The notes under the pieces are model-generated. The model had not been told where the DNA came from, searched no databases, and saw only the letters and a program-made list of their open reading frames with translations. Both the position numbers and the translations under genes were made by a program. A DNA stretch of 64,000 nt from Caenorhabditis elegans. Lineage: Eukaryota; Nematoda; Chromadorea; Rhabditida; Rhabditidae. This document shows positions 1-10,966 of this stretch, in pieces. The stretch lies in contig NC_003284.9 of the NCBI RefSeq assembly GCF_000002985.6, positions 1,984,001 through 2,048,000 of the forward strand. Reading direction: 5' to 3'. How positions within the stretch are numbered: the first letter of the stretch is position 1; the number at the start of each line of letters is the position of its first letter.

Positions 1-2
1 TG

Positions 3-833
3 ATATTGGACGGAAATTGGATAAGATACAGTGCTGGCTACGAAGAATCAGAAAATTCATGTTTTTCAATACCATTTTGGAAAGCTCTGTGTATTGATGC
101 AGGAAAACGAGGTTCAACGGTAACTTACAAAGGGCATAAAAAACAAATTAAAGGAGATAATTTTATGGAAACAGCGTTCAAGGATTTGAAGACATCATTG
201 AAGCATGTATCAAAATTGGAAATTTATTACTGTATACCAAATAGATACGACGTTTTTGCATCTTTCATTGACTTTTTGAAATCAAAAAAATTTATTCACT
301 CTGAGATGATAGTTTTTCACAAATTCCCATTCGATGACGTCATTTCTATCCTTCCATATTTCGATGCACAAACACTGGAGACGATTGAGTTGTGCCGTTT
401 TGGCTCACTGGATCAATTTGAACGGATAATTTATTTGGATCAGTGGAGAAATGCGAAGACCTTCAAATTTGAAAATTCCTATTTTTGCAGTAAGTTACTG
501 GTTCATTTGTTTCATTTTCAATGTTTTTATATCAACGAAATGCTCGACTTTACAACACAAGTTGCAGTTAAAATTAGAGATGTATGTTTTACATGTTATA
601 TTTCGTTTAATTATTTATTGGCTTTACAGGATCTCATGAGAAGAAGTACATTTCAATGTTGTCAGATTTATTTCGAAAAATCTGACTCAATGGAGCTTGC
701 AAAAGTATTCAAACCGGACTATACTGGCGGAATTGAATTCAACATCGAATTTTCTGATGATAACTTAAATTTCTTGGTTACTTGTTCACGTTTGCATTTT
801 GATAGTTTTATTTTCTCTGTGAAAAGATTATGA
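3..833 (+). CDS. FTH (DUF38) domain protein, F-box A-like family, 3' part only
   Basis: C-terminal part of a nematode FTH-domain protein, the domain that usually follows an F-box in the large Caenorhabditis fbxa family. These are presumed substrate adaptors of SCF ubiquitin ligases. The reading frame is open to the left window edge and has no convincing ATG, so the F-box end lies outside. Family-like stretches are ILPYFDAQTLETIEL near residue 115 and KRSTF-type DLMRRSTFQCCQIYFE near residue 209, followed by VFKPDYTGG. A 48-bp intron at 582-629 (GTATGT...TTTACAG) is a multiple of three and contains no stop, so an unspliced ORF also reads through it; the spliced join AVKIRD/DLMRRS fits the family better. 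Stop TGA at 831-833. The family call rests on motif memory, not on a search. Confidence 0.75.
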   Translation: MLDGNWIRYSAGYEESENSCFSIPFWKALCIDAGKRGSTVTYKGHKKQIKGDNFMETAFKDLKTSLKHVSKLEIYYCIPNRYDVFASFIDFLKSKKFIHSEMIVFHKFPFDDVISILPYFDAQTLETIELCRFGSLDQFERIIYLDQWRNAKTFKFENSYFCSKLLVHLFHFQCFYINEMLDFTTQVAVKIRDVCFTCYISFNYLLALQDLMRRSTFQCCQIYFEKSDSMELAKVFKPDYTGGIEFNIEFSDDNLNFLVTCSRLHFDSFIFSVKRL

Positions 834-1331
834 AACTTCAAAAATTTTGTCTCCGAGTTCGGACTTGTGTGAAGACACAAATTTCAACTAAAATAACAGT
901 CGAATTAATTTTATTAGGTTGCTGGTTATTTTTAATCTTGAAAAAAAACATTTAGAGAAAAAAAGTAAAGAAGTATGGAGGTAAAACTCCCCGAGCTTAC
1001 AACAAACGAAGAAATAGCAAGGAATAACAACAGGTGCTCTCCAGTGTTTGTTCTCAGTGTTTGTCAGTTGGTGTGGTTGCAAGTAATTTCGAGAAGATCT
1101 TTGGTCAAAATTTGTGAGATTTCAAATTGAGTGCTACTTCTTGCATTAGAGTTAGGAATATATTTTGAAATCGTGTTCTTTTTTGTAGTGAAAATTGAGT
1201 TTTCACAGCACAACTGAAACTAATAGTTTAATGCTCGTATGTACAAGATCTGATTGTGAAAATTGTCAACCTGGAGTATGCTTTTCAACTATTTGTTTGC
1301 TACCAGATGTTTCACATGATTTTTTACTTTA
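834..1331. other. Intergenic, nothing recognised
   Basis: AT-rich spacer between the FTH gene and the transposon. I see no ORF with coding character and no RNA gene here. Confidence 0.5.
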
Positions 1332-2260
1332 CAGGGTGGACCATAATTATGCGCACTCGTTTCTAGCCTATTTACTGTAGTTTTTTACGCGACTGCCACG
1401 TCATGTCTCAAATTTTTTAATTTATTCTGGTTGCCGGGATGATTATCTTCCATTTGACATAAAATTTAATATGTTTCTCAACAAGATGCACTCTCCACAA
1501 CCACGACAATCTGAAGCACCCCTCTACCAAAGTGGTGTTTTGGCGGAGAGCCTGTACCACCGGCCAATATTCCAAAAAATTTTGATTTTCAGCATTAATA
1601 TGAAGTTTAAGTAGCTGTGAACCAGTTACGTATGTTTTGAATCAGCAAAAGTGGTTATGCGCCAACACTGATGGATATAATGATGGATAATAGTGTGTGT
1701 TTTAAAGACCGTCCCATTAGTTCGCATCACTTTTTTCTGTTCCACGAGACACACCGATCCGCAAAATCATCTATGAGCAAATTCGTAAGAAAATATGAAA
1801 CCTTGGGTAAAAATAATAACTAAAAACACAAATATGATTTTCTTAGCATGTCAGTGCTTCCGCGCACAAGCTTCGTTTAGGCCTTGACTGAATTTCACAG
1901 TACTCGATACTCAATCAGCTGCCACTGTCACCTAACAATATCAATCTTTTAGATTTTTTGTGTGAAGCATCTCTGAATCAAGAGCATTCTTTGAACTTTA
2001 AATTTTACTTGATAACTAATGAGTCCTCCGAGAAAAACATGAAAAACCCTGAAGCGTGCCTACTTGTCCGCCATCGTTGGTGCGTTTCCGAAACTTGTGA
2101 AGGCCTGTAGCAATGCGGACGGTGATATTTTCGAATTCAAAAATGGTATCTTATTTAGTTTTTCTCGGAGAACAAAACCTATATGATTATTTGTTTAATG
2201 TGTTTTTTGTTTTGGTTTTATGAAGCTTCAAAGTAGTGCGCATAATTATGGCCCACCCTG
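1332..2260. mobile_element. Tc1/mariner-type DNA element with decayed transposase
   Basis: A 929-bp element bounded by inverted ends: CAGGGTGGACCATAATTATG at 1332 and its near-perfect reverse complement ending at 2260. TA dinucleotides flank both ends (1330-1331 and 2261-2262), the target duplication typical of the Tc1/mariner superfamily. On the plus strand at about 2055-2165 one frame reads RAYLSAIVGAFPKLVKAC and onward, which resembles the C-terminal end of Tc1/mariner transposases. The rest of the interior is broken by stops, so the element is non-autonomous. A 30-bp palindrome at 11335-11364 is made of the same two ends. Confidence 0.75.
2055..2165 (+). pseudogene. Transposase C-terminal remnant
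   Basis: Open stretch inside the 1332-2260 element with the sequence character of a Tc1/mariner transposase C-terminus (RAYLSAIVGAFPKLVKAC). No DDE/D catalytic motifs could be placed upstream. A degenerate relic. Confidence 0.45.
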
Positions 2261-2652
2261 TATTAAAAAACGGAACTTTTCCAAACAAATCTGAAGCATC
2301 TGTTTTAAAATTGAATCCGTGACTACTATTTTGCCTAATGACAGTATTTAAATTTCACAAAAAAGATCTATGAGAAGATATGTATATTTTCAAATCAGTT
2401 ACCAATCATCTTTTCTTAAATCTATTTCGAACTTTTCTTTTATTCTAGTTCCACTCCAAATCTTAAAGAATCGGCAATTCTTTATCAATCATCCAGACAA
2501 CAATATAATACTACCCTCTACAAGTATCTGGGTAGACATAATACAAATTCACAAGGAGAAGCGAGTTGAAATATAACAAGAGTGGATAAAGGGTTAATGA
2601 ACAAGAATAACATACAATATAGTCTACAAGTAATAGATATAAATTGGTACAA
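2261..2652. other. Spacer between element and minus-strand gene
   Basis: AT-rich sequence containing the presumed 3' UTR of the minus-strand gene that stops at 2653. No further feature recognised. Confidence 0.4.
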
Positions 2653-5605
2653 TCATTGATCTCTGGGTGGGTCAAAAATAGATTCCAGCCAATCCCGTTT
2701 TACATTCAAGTATTTGATAGGATCCGATTTCCGAAGATGTGCAAGTAAACACGCATCAGCAATTGCGATGATATTCTTCTGTCCGATACACTCCTTCCAC
2801 AACATGTAGAGCATATTGGTGGAGTCTGTGGAGCTGCTCGTATCGTCCAGCCGAGCCTGAACAAACGTGGCAGCAATCTCTTGCATAACTGCAAGCTGGT
2901 GAGGATTTCCTAAGCAGGCTTCAGCAAAACGGAGGAACCATTTTCTGAACATATTTCGCACAGGTGGAACTCTTGGATCTGAAAAAATTAAAGTTTTCAA
3001 GATTAAATATGTCTTATCTTTCTTACCATCGGCATAAGGACCATCCAATCTTGGAATTGTCTCGGTGCAAAAATAATTCAAGTACAGCCATCTTTCAGGT
3101 GACATCCCGTGAATATTCAAATTCACTTTCAGGAGTTGTGTCTTTTCTTTGTAGTTAGTATCAATGTAGTCGTTAAAGTCTTGCTGAGCTTCCAGGAATG
3201 CTGTCAAGCTTTCAGAAATGCGAGGTGGTGGCGAGGTTGAAGCTGGATCTTGAGTGCAATCTTGAGAAGGATATTCGATCCGATCGGCTGATTCACAAGG
3301 AAGTGGAGCCGGATCACTGAAAGAAATTTACTGTACTCAGAAAATAATTTTACAGGATTTGAATCAAGTTTTGAGCTCAATCTTTTCAGCTTGTACATTA
3401 TTTTCCATATGCTTGATCGATAGCGGATTTATTAACTTGGACCTTACCTGGTGATTTCGAAGGGCCATTTCCCAGCTTGATTGTATACTTCAGCTGCACG
3501 AATTTCACAATTGATTCCACTTCTCTTCGGAGTTGGGCAACCATTACAATCCGTGGAAACTGGAATTCCGGTAATGTAAGAGCTGGAAAAGAAAATATGG
3601 AAATGTTGTTCGTTTTTTGTAAAGTCATACCTTTCCAGCGCCACAACCTTTGGAGTCAACTTTTGAGCAATTCGCTTTCCTGAAGCTGTTTCTTTTCCAG
3701 AAACTGTGACGGAATACATTGGTGATTTTGTAGCTTTAGAATCAACCACGCCAAGTGACTTGTTCAACTTTGAAGACCTGTAAAAAATATAATGAAATAA
3801 GAAGCTCCAAGTGTAAAACTAACTTGCTGGATGATGTCAGACATCTTTCTCCGATCAAAGCCTTTGGAGTTGGGATGATTGACGAGGAAGGTGTTCTCTT
3901 TACATCCACATTGTTCCGATTGATCTGATCCTTGCTGAAATTTAAATTTTTACTAAAGATTTTACTATTTCACTACATACCTTGAGGAAGCACGATTTGC
4001 AGATTTCGGCATCTCAGGGTCCCCATGAAGTAAACGTCTCATTTCCTCAACGTTGGCATCAAAAGTTCCTGTCCACTTTCTTCTTGAGATCTTTGGAGGA
4101 GAACTCGGCTGTGGACTTGGCGTGGGTTCCTCGTCTTCTTCAACAGTTTCCAGTGTCACATCAAGACTGGCCAGACGGGAGGCACTACGAGAACTTCCAC
4201 GGCGCTTGATCGACAGTGAAGTTTTCTTGGGAAGACTCACTGGTAGGGTTTGGTTGTTAGCATCCACAAAACTGGAGTCAAAGTCTTCACCAATTGAGCA
4301 ATTTAGATCACTTGCTGGTAATGTCCGATTCAAATTGCTGCATTCTCCATGAGAGCTGGAAGGCAAGTGAATCTGTTGTCCGATCTTCATGCTGACAATT
4401 TCCAATAACTGTTCAATGGAGAGTTCAGTGCCGTCCTTGCTGAATACATTGGATACCAGGTTACGTTTAGCCGCTTCTTCAGAAGATTTGCATTTTTCAG
4501 TCAATTGTTTACTGCCTGCATTCTGCTTTGAATAAGTCGATTGTTGAAGTTTCTTAGTGACTGATCGAGATCTCCGACCACGGGCAGCATCCATGGAATC
4601 GTCTATGAACACATCGTCAGTTAATTCATCGTCATTTGTGTTGAAGTAAGTACGATCCTGGAAGTTGCTGCTACCACGTGATTTTTTTCTGTCGTTTCTT
4701 GATTTCTGTTGTTGATTTTTCATCGATGAGGTTTCATGTGTAGGAAATCCAGAGAAGCTCTGGTTCAAATTCCGCGACTTAATAGCATCGTGCTTTTGGA
4801 CAAGACTAGAATTGATAACCTCCTTTCCAGATGCATTTTTATTGTCCTTATGGCCTTTTTTAAAAGCGTGTCCATGAACTCCAGCTTGAGCGTTGAAGCT
4901 TTTATTTCCAAGACATTGCTGGTGAACATTGGTTTGTCGCAGTTTCTTAGAATTATTTTCTTGCTTCTGGAACCCAACGGGAACGGAACTCACACTGAAT
5001 GACTTATTCCCAGCGTGACCATAATTGTTCGAACCATCCGAGAAGCTTAGGCCATGTTGTCCATTCTGACGACTTCTACTACGTCTTGTGTTTGATTGCT
5101 GAACGTCGTCCTGATCTGTGGATACTGGGAATCTTCGTTCATACCAGCTGGAGCTATTGCGTGTTTGCAAGTTGCGGCGGAAGTCTGCAGAGAAGACGGG
5201 GGCCGTAGGAGGAATACTGTTAAAGGCGTTGCTGCCGTTTCCTTGAGCTGCATGCATCGACTGATTGAATACTCGACCATGTCGAGTCATCGAGTGATTC
5301 AGCTGTTGGCCATTCATGAATGTATTCCCGTTGAATGATACGGATCCGTGATGAGATATCCCCGATTTTGCACCATATTCACGGCTTGTTGACTGAGCAC
5401 TGTCTTGTTTTGCGATCGGATTGAACAATTCGTCAAGAGTGATTTGGTGTTCCATGTTGTTGGATGCACTTTCCTGATTGCTACGACTACTTGAGCGGCG
5501 ACCTGAATTTACAAATTGAATGAAAAATTGATGCAAAAAACTCTCACCTCCTCTTTTTCTTCTCGAGTTTGGCAGACCGCTTGGGTAAGGTTTTGAGGAA
5601 CTCAT
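2653..5605 (-). CDS. Low-complexity Ser/Asn/Gln-rich protein, 862 aa, function unknown
   Basis: Seven exons on the minus strand: 5548-5605, 3981-5502, 3824-3934, 3631-3777, 3448-3582, 3027-3316, 2653-2978. They total 2589 bp, all phases join, giving 862 residues. Introns are 45-50 bp except the 131-bp one after 3448. The ATG at 5605 lies 2 bp after a TTTTGCAG, so the message is probably trans-spliced. The N-terminal two thirds is disordered: an Arg/Ser-rich start, a LDELFNP segment, long Ser/Asn/Gln/Gly tracts, many SRS/SGS motifs, and an acidic Glu/Asp segment followed by a Pro-rich stretch near residue 470. The C-terminal ~200 residues look folded and helical, with MFRKWFLRFAEACLG and YMLWKECIG. 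I do not recognise the family. The composition would suit an RNA- or condensate-associated protein, but that is inference. Confidence 0.85.
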
Positions 5606-6690
5606 ACCTGCAAAAATCAAAACTTAATGAAATATTGAAATAAATGAAATTTAAAAAAATACAACGAAAAAGAAAGACAGAGATGAAAAAATGCAAACCG
5701 GTGGGACCACGCAACAAGAATGAACACTTGAGTTAGGGAGATTGAGAGAGTGTGAGAGGTAGAGAAAGAGCGCGCGGAAATAGTGTGTGGCGAGACGGAC
5801 AGGGGCGATGCGTGCGCGCGGTGAAAAAATAGTTCAAATGCGGCAGGGAATCAACAAAACAACACACACCGTTTGCATGGTATCGATCAGTTTTCAAGAC
5901 TATCCAAGACTATGGAGTTTTGAGGAACAATTGGATTGATAGTTAATTCTCTAAAATATTGGATAATCACTGAATAATAAATGAGAAGAATAAATTTATA
6001 AAAAGAAACAGGATAATAGGCAGTAAAGGAGATGTTAATTAGAAAACCTGTAAGCGAAAAATCAAAACTAAAATAATTTTTTATCTCAAACTTTTTAAAA
6101 GAAACGGCGGAACATAATCCTGAATTCCTGAAAACGAGATGTAAAGGGTCGTTAAAATAGCTCCAAAAACGGATTTGTGCAGAGTTTTGAAATTTTTTAA
6201 AATTATTTTAATATAGGAATACTAAGTACCTGGAAAGTAATAAAAACTGCTTTATATAGAACATTGAAATCTTTTGTTTTTTAACATAAATTTTAAAAAA
6301 TGTTTGGATATCCCAAACTAATAAGGATTCTTAACATTATTAATTCATAAAAATATGAAAAAATGTCTATTCAAAGGATTTTTTTTGATCGAAGACTTCT
6401 AAAAAGTTACAAAAACTGAGAATCTTCAAGTAGAAATTTGGTATTCCTTGGGACTTCAGATTATTCATATTTTATTTTTCAAATTATTCTCGATGGTTTT
6501 TTAATTTAAAAAACAACTCATCGACATTGATGCTTTCAAACAGGATAGATCTAATGTTACTAATTTCCTGCTACTATAGCTACTGCTACATTGTGCACAA
6601 TGTATGATGTCACACACTTGGAGGATTTATAACCACTTTCTATGTATCGATTATACCATTTAGACGCTCGCCTGCTCCGTTAGTCTGCTC
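5606..6690. other. Upstream region of the 862-aa gene
   Basis: Contains a GA-rich and CG-bearing stretch at 5700-5830 that resembles a nematode promoter/5' outron, then about 850 bp of AT-rich sequence with no coding signal. Confidence 0.35.
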
Positions 6691-7015
6691 AGTGTTTTTT
6701 TTTTTCGATTACATATTTGAGTTACCATTTGGTATGAGCTCCTTTATTTCACAACTCTCCTCATTTATTTGTCTGAGATTTTTTAAACGTCGAGGTATCA
6801 GGACCCCGTCAAACAAGGCAAGAACATATGTATTTTACAGTTTTTCGTTTAATTTTATTGATTTTTTAGATTCAACCCTTTCACCTACTTGGTTTACCGT
6901 ATCCTGCATTTCGGAATATTATACATCAATTGAAGTTGACTGAAGTGTGAGTTGAAGTAGGTTTTAATTATCTAAATGTCTATTGTTTTCAGAATAGAAC
7001 TATCAAAAAATTCTG

Positions 7016-8215
7016 GTGAAACCAGATGTAGATTTAAAAAAAATTAATCGAAAAATCTACAAACTTCTTATCGACAACCGTGTTTTCCATGTTGATCTAC
7101 CACCATTCCGAAATCCTAGTGATTTATTTTCAAGCAAAGTGATTGCTATAGAGACTTCAGAAGACATGTATTATCCTTTTAAGTCTGGTAAACTACTGAC
7201 TTTAAGATATCCAAACCTTTTTTCAATCAGCATTACCAACTTTTGCATCTCTACGTTTTGGTAATTTTTTGATTTTTCTGCTAGTTTTTTCTCAAACATG
7301 TGTGATTTGTTTAGTCTGAATGACCTTAAACATTTGAAAACTTTCAAAAAGTTTTTACCTAACCATGTTTTAACATTTCACGGTAGTTCAAAAATTTTAG
7401 ACCGGAGGGGTTGCTCAGTCGGTAGTGATGACCAGGCAGTGTACCTGACTCTCAGTTCCGCAGTGCATAGCACTTAAGTCGAGATCGTTTTTTAATCTTC
7501 AATTAATATAAACCCCAAGTAAATAAAACTCTACTGAAACAATTCTCATGCATCGCCATATAAAACTGTAATTTTTTCAGTGACTATTCGAAATTTAAAA
7601 AATTCAATACAATGAGCTACGACCAACCGAATCAGTTGATCGAAATTTTGAATTCTATTGACCAATTATTTTTTTGTTGAAAACCTCGATTTACTGATCA
7701 GCCATGAGAAGTTATTCGGCGATTATCGGCCAACACTAAGTCATCCAATGTTCAATAAATGCAAATGTGTGGAAATTTTTGGTGGTCCAAATGAAAATTT
7801 ATCAACCAGTAATATGAACGAGTTGACGACAATGATTGAGTTGAAACAAAAACTTAACATTCAATGCTTTTTCGAAAATAAAGAGTTGGTAAGGAAGTTG
7901 CAAAAAATCCCAATTACTTATAATCATATTTCATTTCAGATCTACAATGTTCCTGAGATAGAATTTTACCACGCCAAAAATATCACACTACAAGATTTAA
8001 GATCAATGAATTGTGAAGTGATCAGATTATGTGTACATTCAATCAAAGAATTGGATCTAAACAACATAGTATTGTATTGGTTAAATGGAAAATTGCCGAA
8101 CCTCCGAAGACTACGGTTGCACAGCAGAATGAGTCCCATTATGTATGAAAAAATCCTGAAAGGTATTAAAAACTATACATGGCATCCGAAACGTCGACCT
8201 AAAATCTATTGGTAA
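7016..8215 (+). pseudogene. FBA_2-type F-box family gene, probably decayed
   Basis: Pieces of an F-box B (FBA_2, sdz-33-like) protein. An N-terminal piece at 7016-7264 reads KKINRKIYKLLIDNRVF and so on. A second at about 7305-7385 reads DLFSLNDLKHLKTFKKFL. The C-terminal piece at 7658-8215 ends in ELDLNNIVLYWLNGKLPNLR, a pattern I associate with FBA_2. The pieces are in different frames. A T-run near 7668 breaks the frame between an upstream ATG at 7612 and the C-terminal piece. A tRNA-like repeat sits between them at about 7400-7480. Splicing can explain some breaks, since TTTTTTCAG occurs at 7580, but I could not find phases that join all parts. Degraded F-box-like sequence may extend upstream to 6720. 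Confidence 0.55.
7400..7485 (+). repeat. tRNA-like repeat (SINE-like head)
   Basis: Begins near GGGGTTGCTCAGTCGGTAGT, which resembles an RNA polymerase III A box (compare GGGATAGCTCAGTGGGTAGT at 56861). A weak B-box-like segment, AAGTCGAGAT, follows about 60 bp later. It lies inside the F-box pseudogene. It is not a foldable tRNA. Confidence 0.4.
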
Positions 8216-9019
8216 GTTATTTGATTTTTTTATTGTGCTTAATTTTTTACTACCACAAAATGGCGAACTTAGGGATTTCAGTCACACATAATTTGGCCTT
8301 TTTTCAAACATTTAATCCGGCTTGTAATTCCTTTAGTATTTCACAAAAATACTCCATGTAAAATTTCTGACATCTGGAAAAAAAGCTTTGTGATTTTTTA
8401 AAACAAATTTTTAAAGCAATTTTGTTTTCAATAGTCCATTTTCCATCTTTTAATACTGAATTGAAAAAGGTTTTGCAAAGCAATGGGATATGAAAATATA
8501 TCCAGACTACTACCTAATAAATACCACACGTCGTATTCAATTTTCAGCAATGAAATCGAACGATTAGACTGTGAAAGTGGAAGAGATATCGTGAGCAACA
8601 ACGGAACAGTAGCAACACTCCTGCTGTTCAATCGCTCTTTTGATTTTATTGTTTGGAAAAACTGAAGTATATATAAAAACAATATCTGTGTCGTAGATTT
8701 GACCTAAAATCTTTTTCATTTCGGTGATGTTAATTATAGCTACTACACAATTACCTAACAAGCTTAACGCCTCAAAATAGTACATCAAAATGACATCCAA
8801 AATTTGTAGCAATCACAGTCCCCCTCTCCCTCATATCCTGCCCCACTCCCCTCCTCAAACTCCGTTTTTAATGTACCAATTTTTTTTAAACCTTGATGAA
8901 AATTTTTTGTTTTAATACTAAAAATTGTTAAATAAATTATGGATGGAAAAAATTAACTTTTTGACAATTTTTAGCTATTGTACAATCGTTCCGAGACACA
9001 CATGATTCAGAAAAAGCAG
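8216..9019. other. Intergenic, nothing recognised
   Basis: AT-rich, with a pyrimidine-rich patch at 8818-8860. No gene or RNA recognised. Confidence 0.4.
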
Positions 9020-9447
9020 TTTTAACTTACCGCCCATTTTTTAAAAATCATTTTGTTTAATAATTTTCTGTGGCATTATTCATAGAACTTTTGTAGATTC
9101 TGCATATTTTTCAAACTTTCACTGAAGTCTTTTTGAAACATGATCAATCCGGATGGCCAATTGGAAAGGTCACTCTACTCGTATATATACAAAACTTACA
9201 AAACGCACCAGAAACTCAACAGAAAAACATCTAATGAGATTGAAATGATAAACTCGCGACGTGAATAGTCAACTTTAACAGAATTTATTAAAAAAGTTGC
9301 AAACTCTTCTTTTCAAACATTTATTTATGATTAATTCACTTTCTCTGGTTCAATAGTTACAGTGTTTCTGCGCGAAGCATTACACGCCACGCCTGGTGGC
9401 CTTTGACCTTTCGATACTTAATTGCTAATTGGTCGCCGTGTTAAAAT

Positions 9448-9550
9448 GGGCCTGTGGTGTAGTGGTTAACACACTGGTCTTGTGAGTCGGATTTCATCTC
9501 CCGGCTTCAAGTTCAAAGCCAGAGACGTCGGTTCGAATCCTTCCGGGTCC
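9448..9550 (+). repeat. tRNA-Thr-like sequence, left arm
   Basis: The 7-bp ends GGGCCTG and CGGGTCC pair (with G-U pairs), there is an A-box-like TGGTGTAGTGGTTAAC, and the B box GGTTCGAATCC is perfect. An anticodon-loop-like CTTGTGA would read TGT (Thr). At 103 nt it is too long: an extra segment with its own GGCTT/AAGCC hairpin sits between the anticodon and T arms, and the T stem is imperfect. It is most likely a tRNA-derived repeat rather than a working tRNA gene. Confidence 0.55.
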
Positions 9551-9611
9551 AATTTTTGTTTTGTTTTTTTGTTTTGAAAAATAAACTTCTTAATACAAGC
9601 ATTTATAACTA

Positions 9612-9674
9612 TTTGGTGTATTGGTCAAGCTGTGTTCTGCACATAAGACCTGGGTTCGATCCCCCCAGAGTGCG
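9612..9674 (+). repeat. Second tRNA-like module, left arm
   Basis: Carries an A-box-like TTGGTGTATTGGTCAAG and a strong B box GGGTTCGATCCCC. Only a partial cloverleaf can be drawn. The same downstream sequence (TTACTTGATGCC and following) recurs at 15155, which marks a dispersed family. Confidence 0.5.
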
Positions 9675-10092
9675 ATATTTTTTATTGTTTACTTGATGCC
9701 ATTTTTCTTGATTTTCTTGATAGTCTTGATGATTTTTAAAAAGTTTTCGATAAGTTTTCAGCATATTCATGCTCTCATATTATGCTCAGAAGACTTGTGG
9801 TTCAAACTCATTTTAGTGCAAAACTATAATTTGCTAAATTCAGCTGCAATTTGAAATTTTGCCAATTATTCCACGTCGCAGTGGTCCAAAACTGATTTTT
9901 ATTTGAAAGTTCTTAAAGTTTGCATTATTTTTTCCTTTTATCAAACGCGTCGTTTGAGATACACTTCTGGGTGCTTCGAACACAAAACTTACCGTGTTGC
10001 ACCTAGGGGAGGCGAGACCTATGTATGTCGCATGTCAAAAATCATCAAGACTATTAAAAATGGCACCAAGTAAACAATAAAAAATATCGCAC

Positions 10093-10155
10093 TCTGGGGG
10101 GATCGAACCCAGGTCTTATGTGCAGAACACAGCTTAACCAATACACCAAATAGTT
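10093..10155 (-). repeat. Second tRNA-like module, right arm
   Basis: Inverted copy of the module at 9612-9674, near-identical, with the same B box on the minus strand. Confidence 0.5.
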
Positions 10156-10213
10156 CTAAATGCTTGTATTAAGAAGTTTATTTTTCAAAACAAAAAAAAA
10201 CAAAACAAAAATT

Positions 10214-10316
10214 GGACCCGGAAGGATTCGAACCGACGTCTCTGGCTTTGAACTTGAAGCCGGGAGATGAAATCCGACTCACAAGACCAGTGTGTTAACC
10301 ACTACACCACAGGCCC
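10214..10316 (-). repeat. tRNA-Thr-like sequence, right arm
   Basis: Inverted copy of 9448-9550 with the A box, the anticodon-like loop and the B box all conserved. The two copies face each other across the fold-back element. Confidence 0.55.
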
Positions 10317-10966
10317 ATTTTAACACCGCGACCAATAAGCAATTAAGTATCGAAAGGTCAAAGCTCATCAGGGTGGCGCATAATGCGTCTGCGCCGAATC
10401 GCGGTAACTTTCGAACCTAAATTCTTCTAACCATAATATGTGCGCATAAAAATGCTGAAAACTCATCGAAAATTGAGAAAAAGCCATAATGACCATGGAA
10501 CAATTGGCAAAATTCCAAATTGCAGCTGAATTTAGCAAATTATAGTTTTTCACTAAAATGAGCTTGAATCACAAGTCTTCTGAGCATGATAGGAAAACAT
10601 GAAACTGCTGAAAACTCATCGAAAACTTTTTAAAAATCATCAAGGCGTGAATTAATCATAAATAAGTGTTTGAAAAGAAAAGTTTGCAACTTTTTTAATA
10701 AATTCTGTTAAAGTTGACTATTCACGTCGCGAGTTTATCATTTCAATCTCATTAGATGTTTTTCTGTTGAGTTTCTAGTGCGTTTTGTAAGTTTTGTATA
10801 TATACGAGTAGAGTGACCTTTCCAATTGGCCATCCGGATTGATCATGTTTCAAAAAGACTTCAGTGAAAGTTTGAAAAATATGCAGAATCTACAAAAGTA
10901 TTATGAATAATGCCACAGAAAATTATTAAACAAAATGATTTTTTAAAAATGGGCGGTAAGTTAAAA

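Larger units (their letters stand above)
9020..10966. mobile_element. Large fold-back (inverted repeat) element with tRNA-like modules
   Basis: The sequence at 9020-9342 is repeated in reverse complement at about 10649-10966, and 9400-9720 is repeated in reverse complement at about 10060-10355. The arms start with TTTTAACTTACCGCCC at 9020 and end with the complement at 10966. The inner arms carry two tRNA-like modules per side. Unmatched sequence lies in the centre (about 9720-10055) and in part of the right half (10370-10645). No transposase frame was seen, so this is a non-autonomous fold-back element or an inverted pair of tRNA-derived repeats. Confidence 0.75.

Noticed and set aside
9448-9550. 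A working tRNA-Thr(TGT) gene
   Set aside because: It is 103 nt with an extra hairpin and a poor T stem, and is duplicated in an inverted repeat; kept only as tRNA-like.
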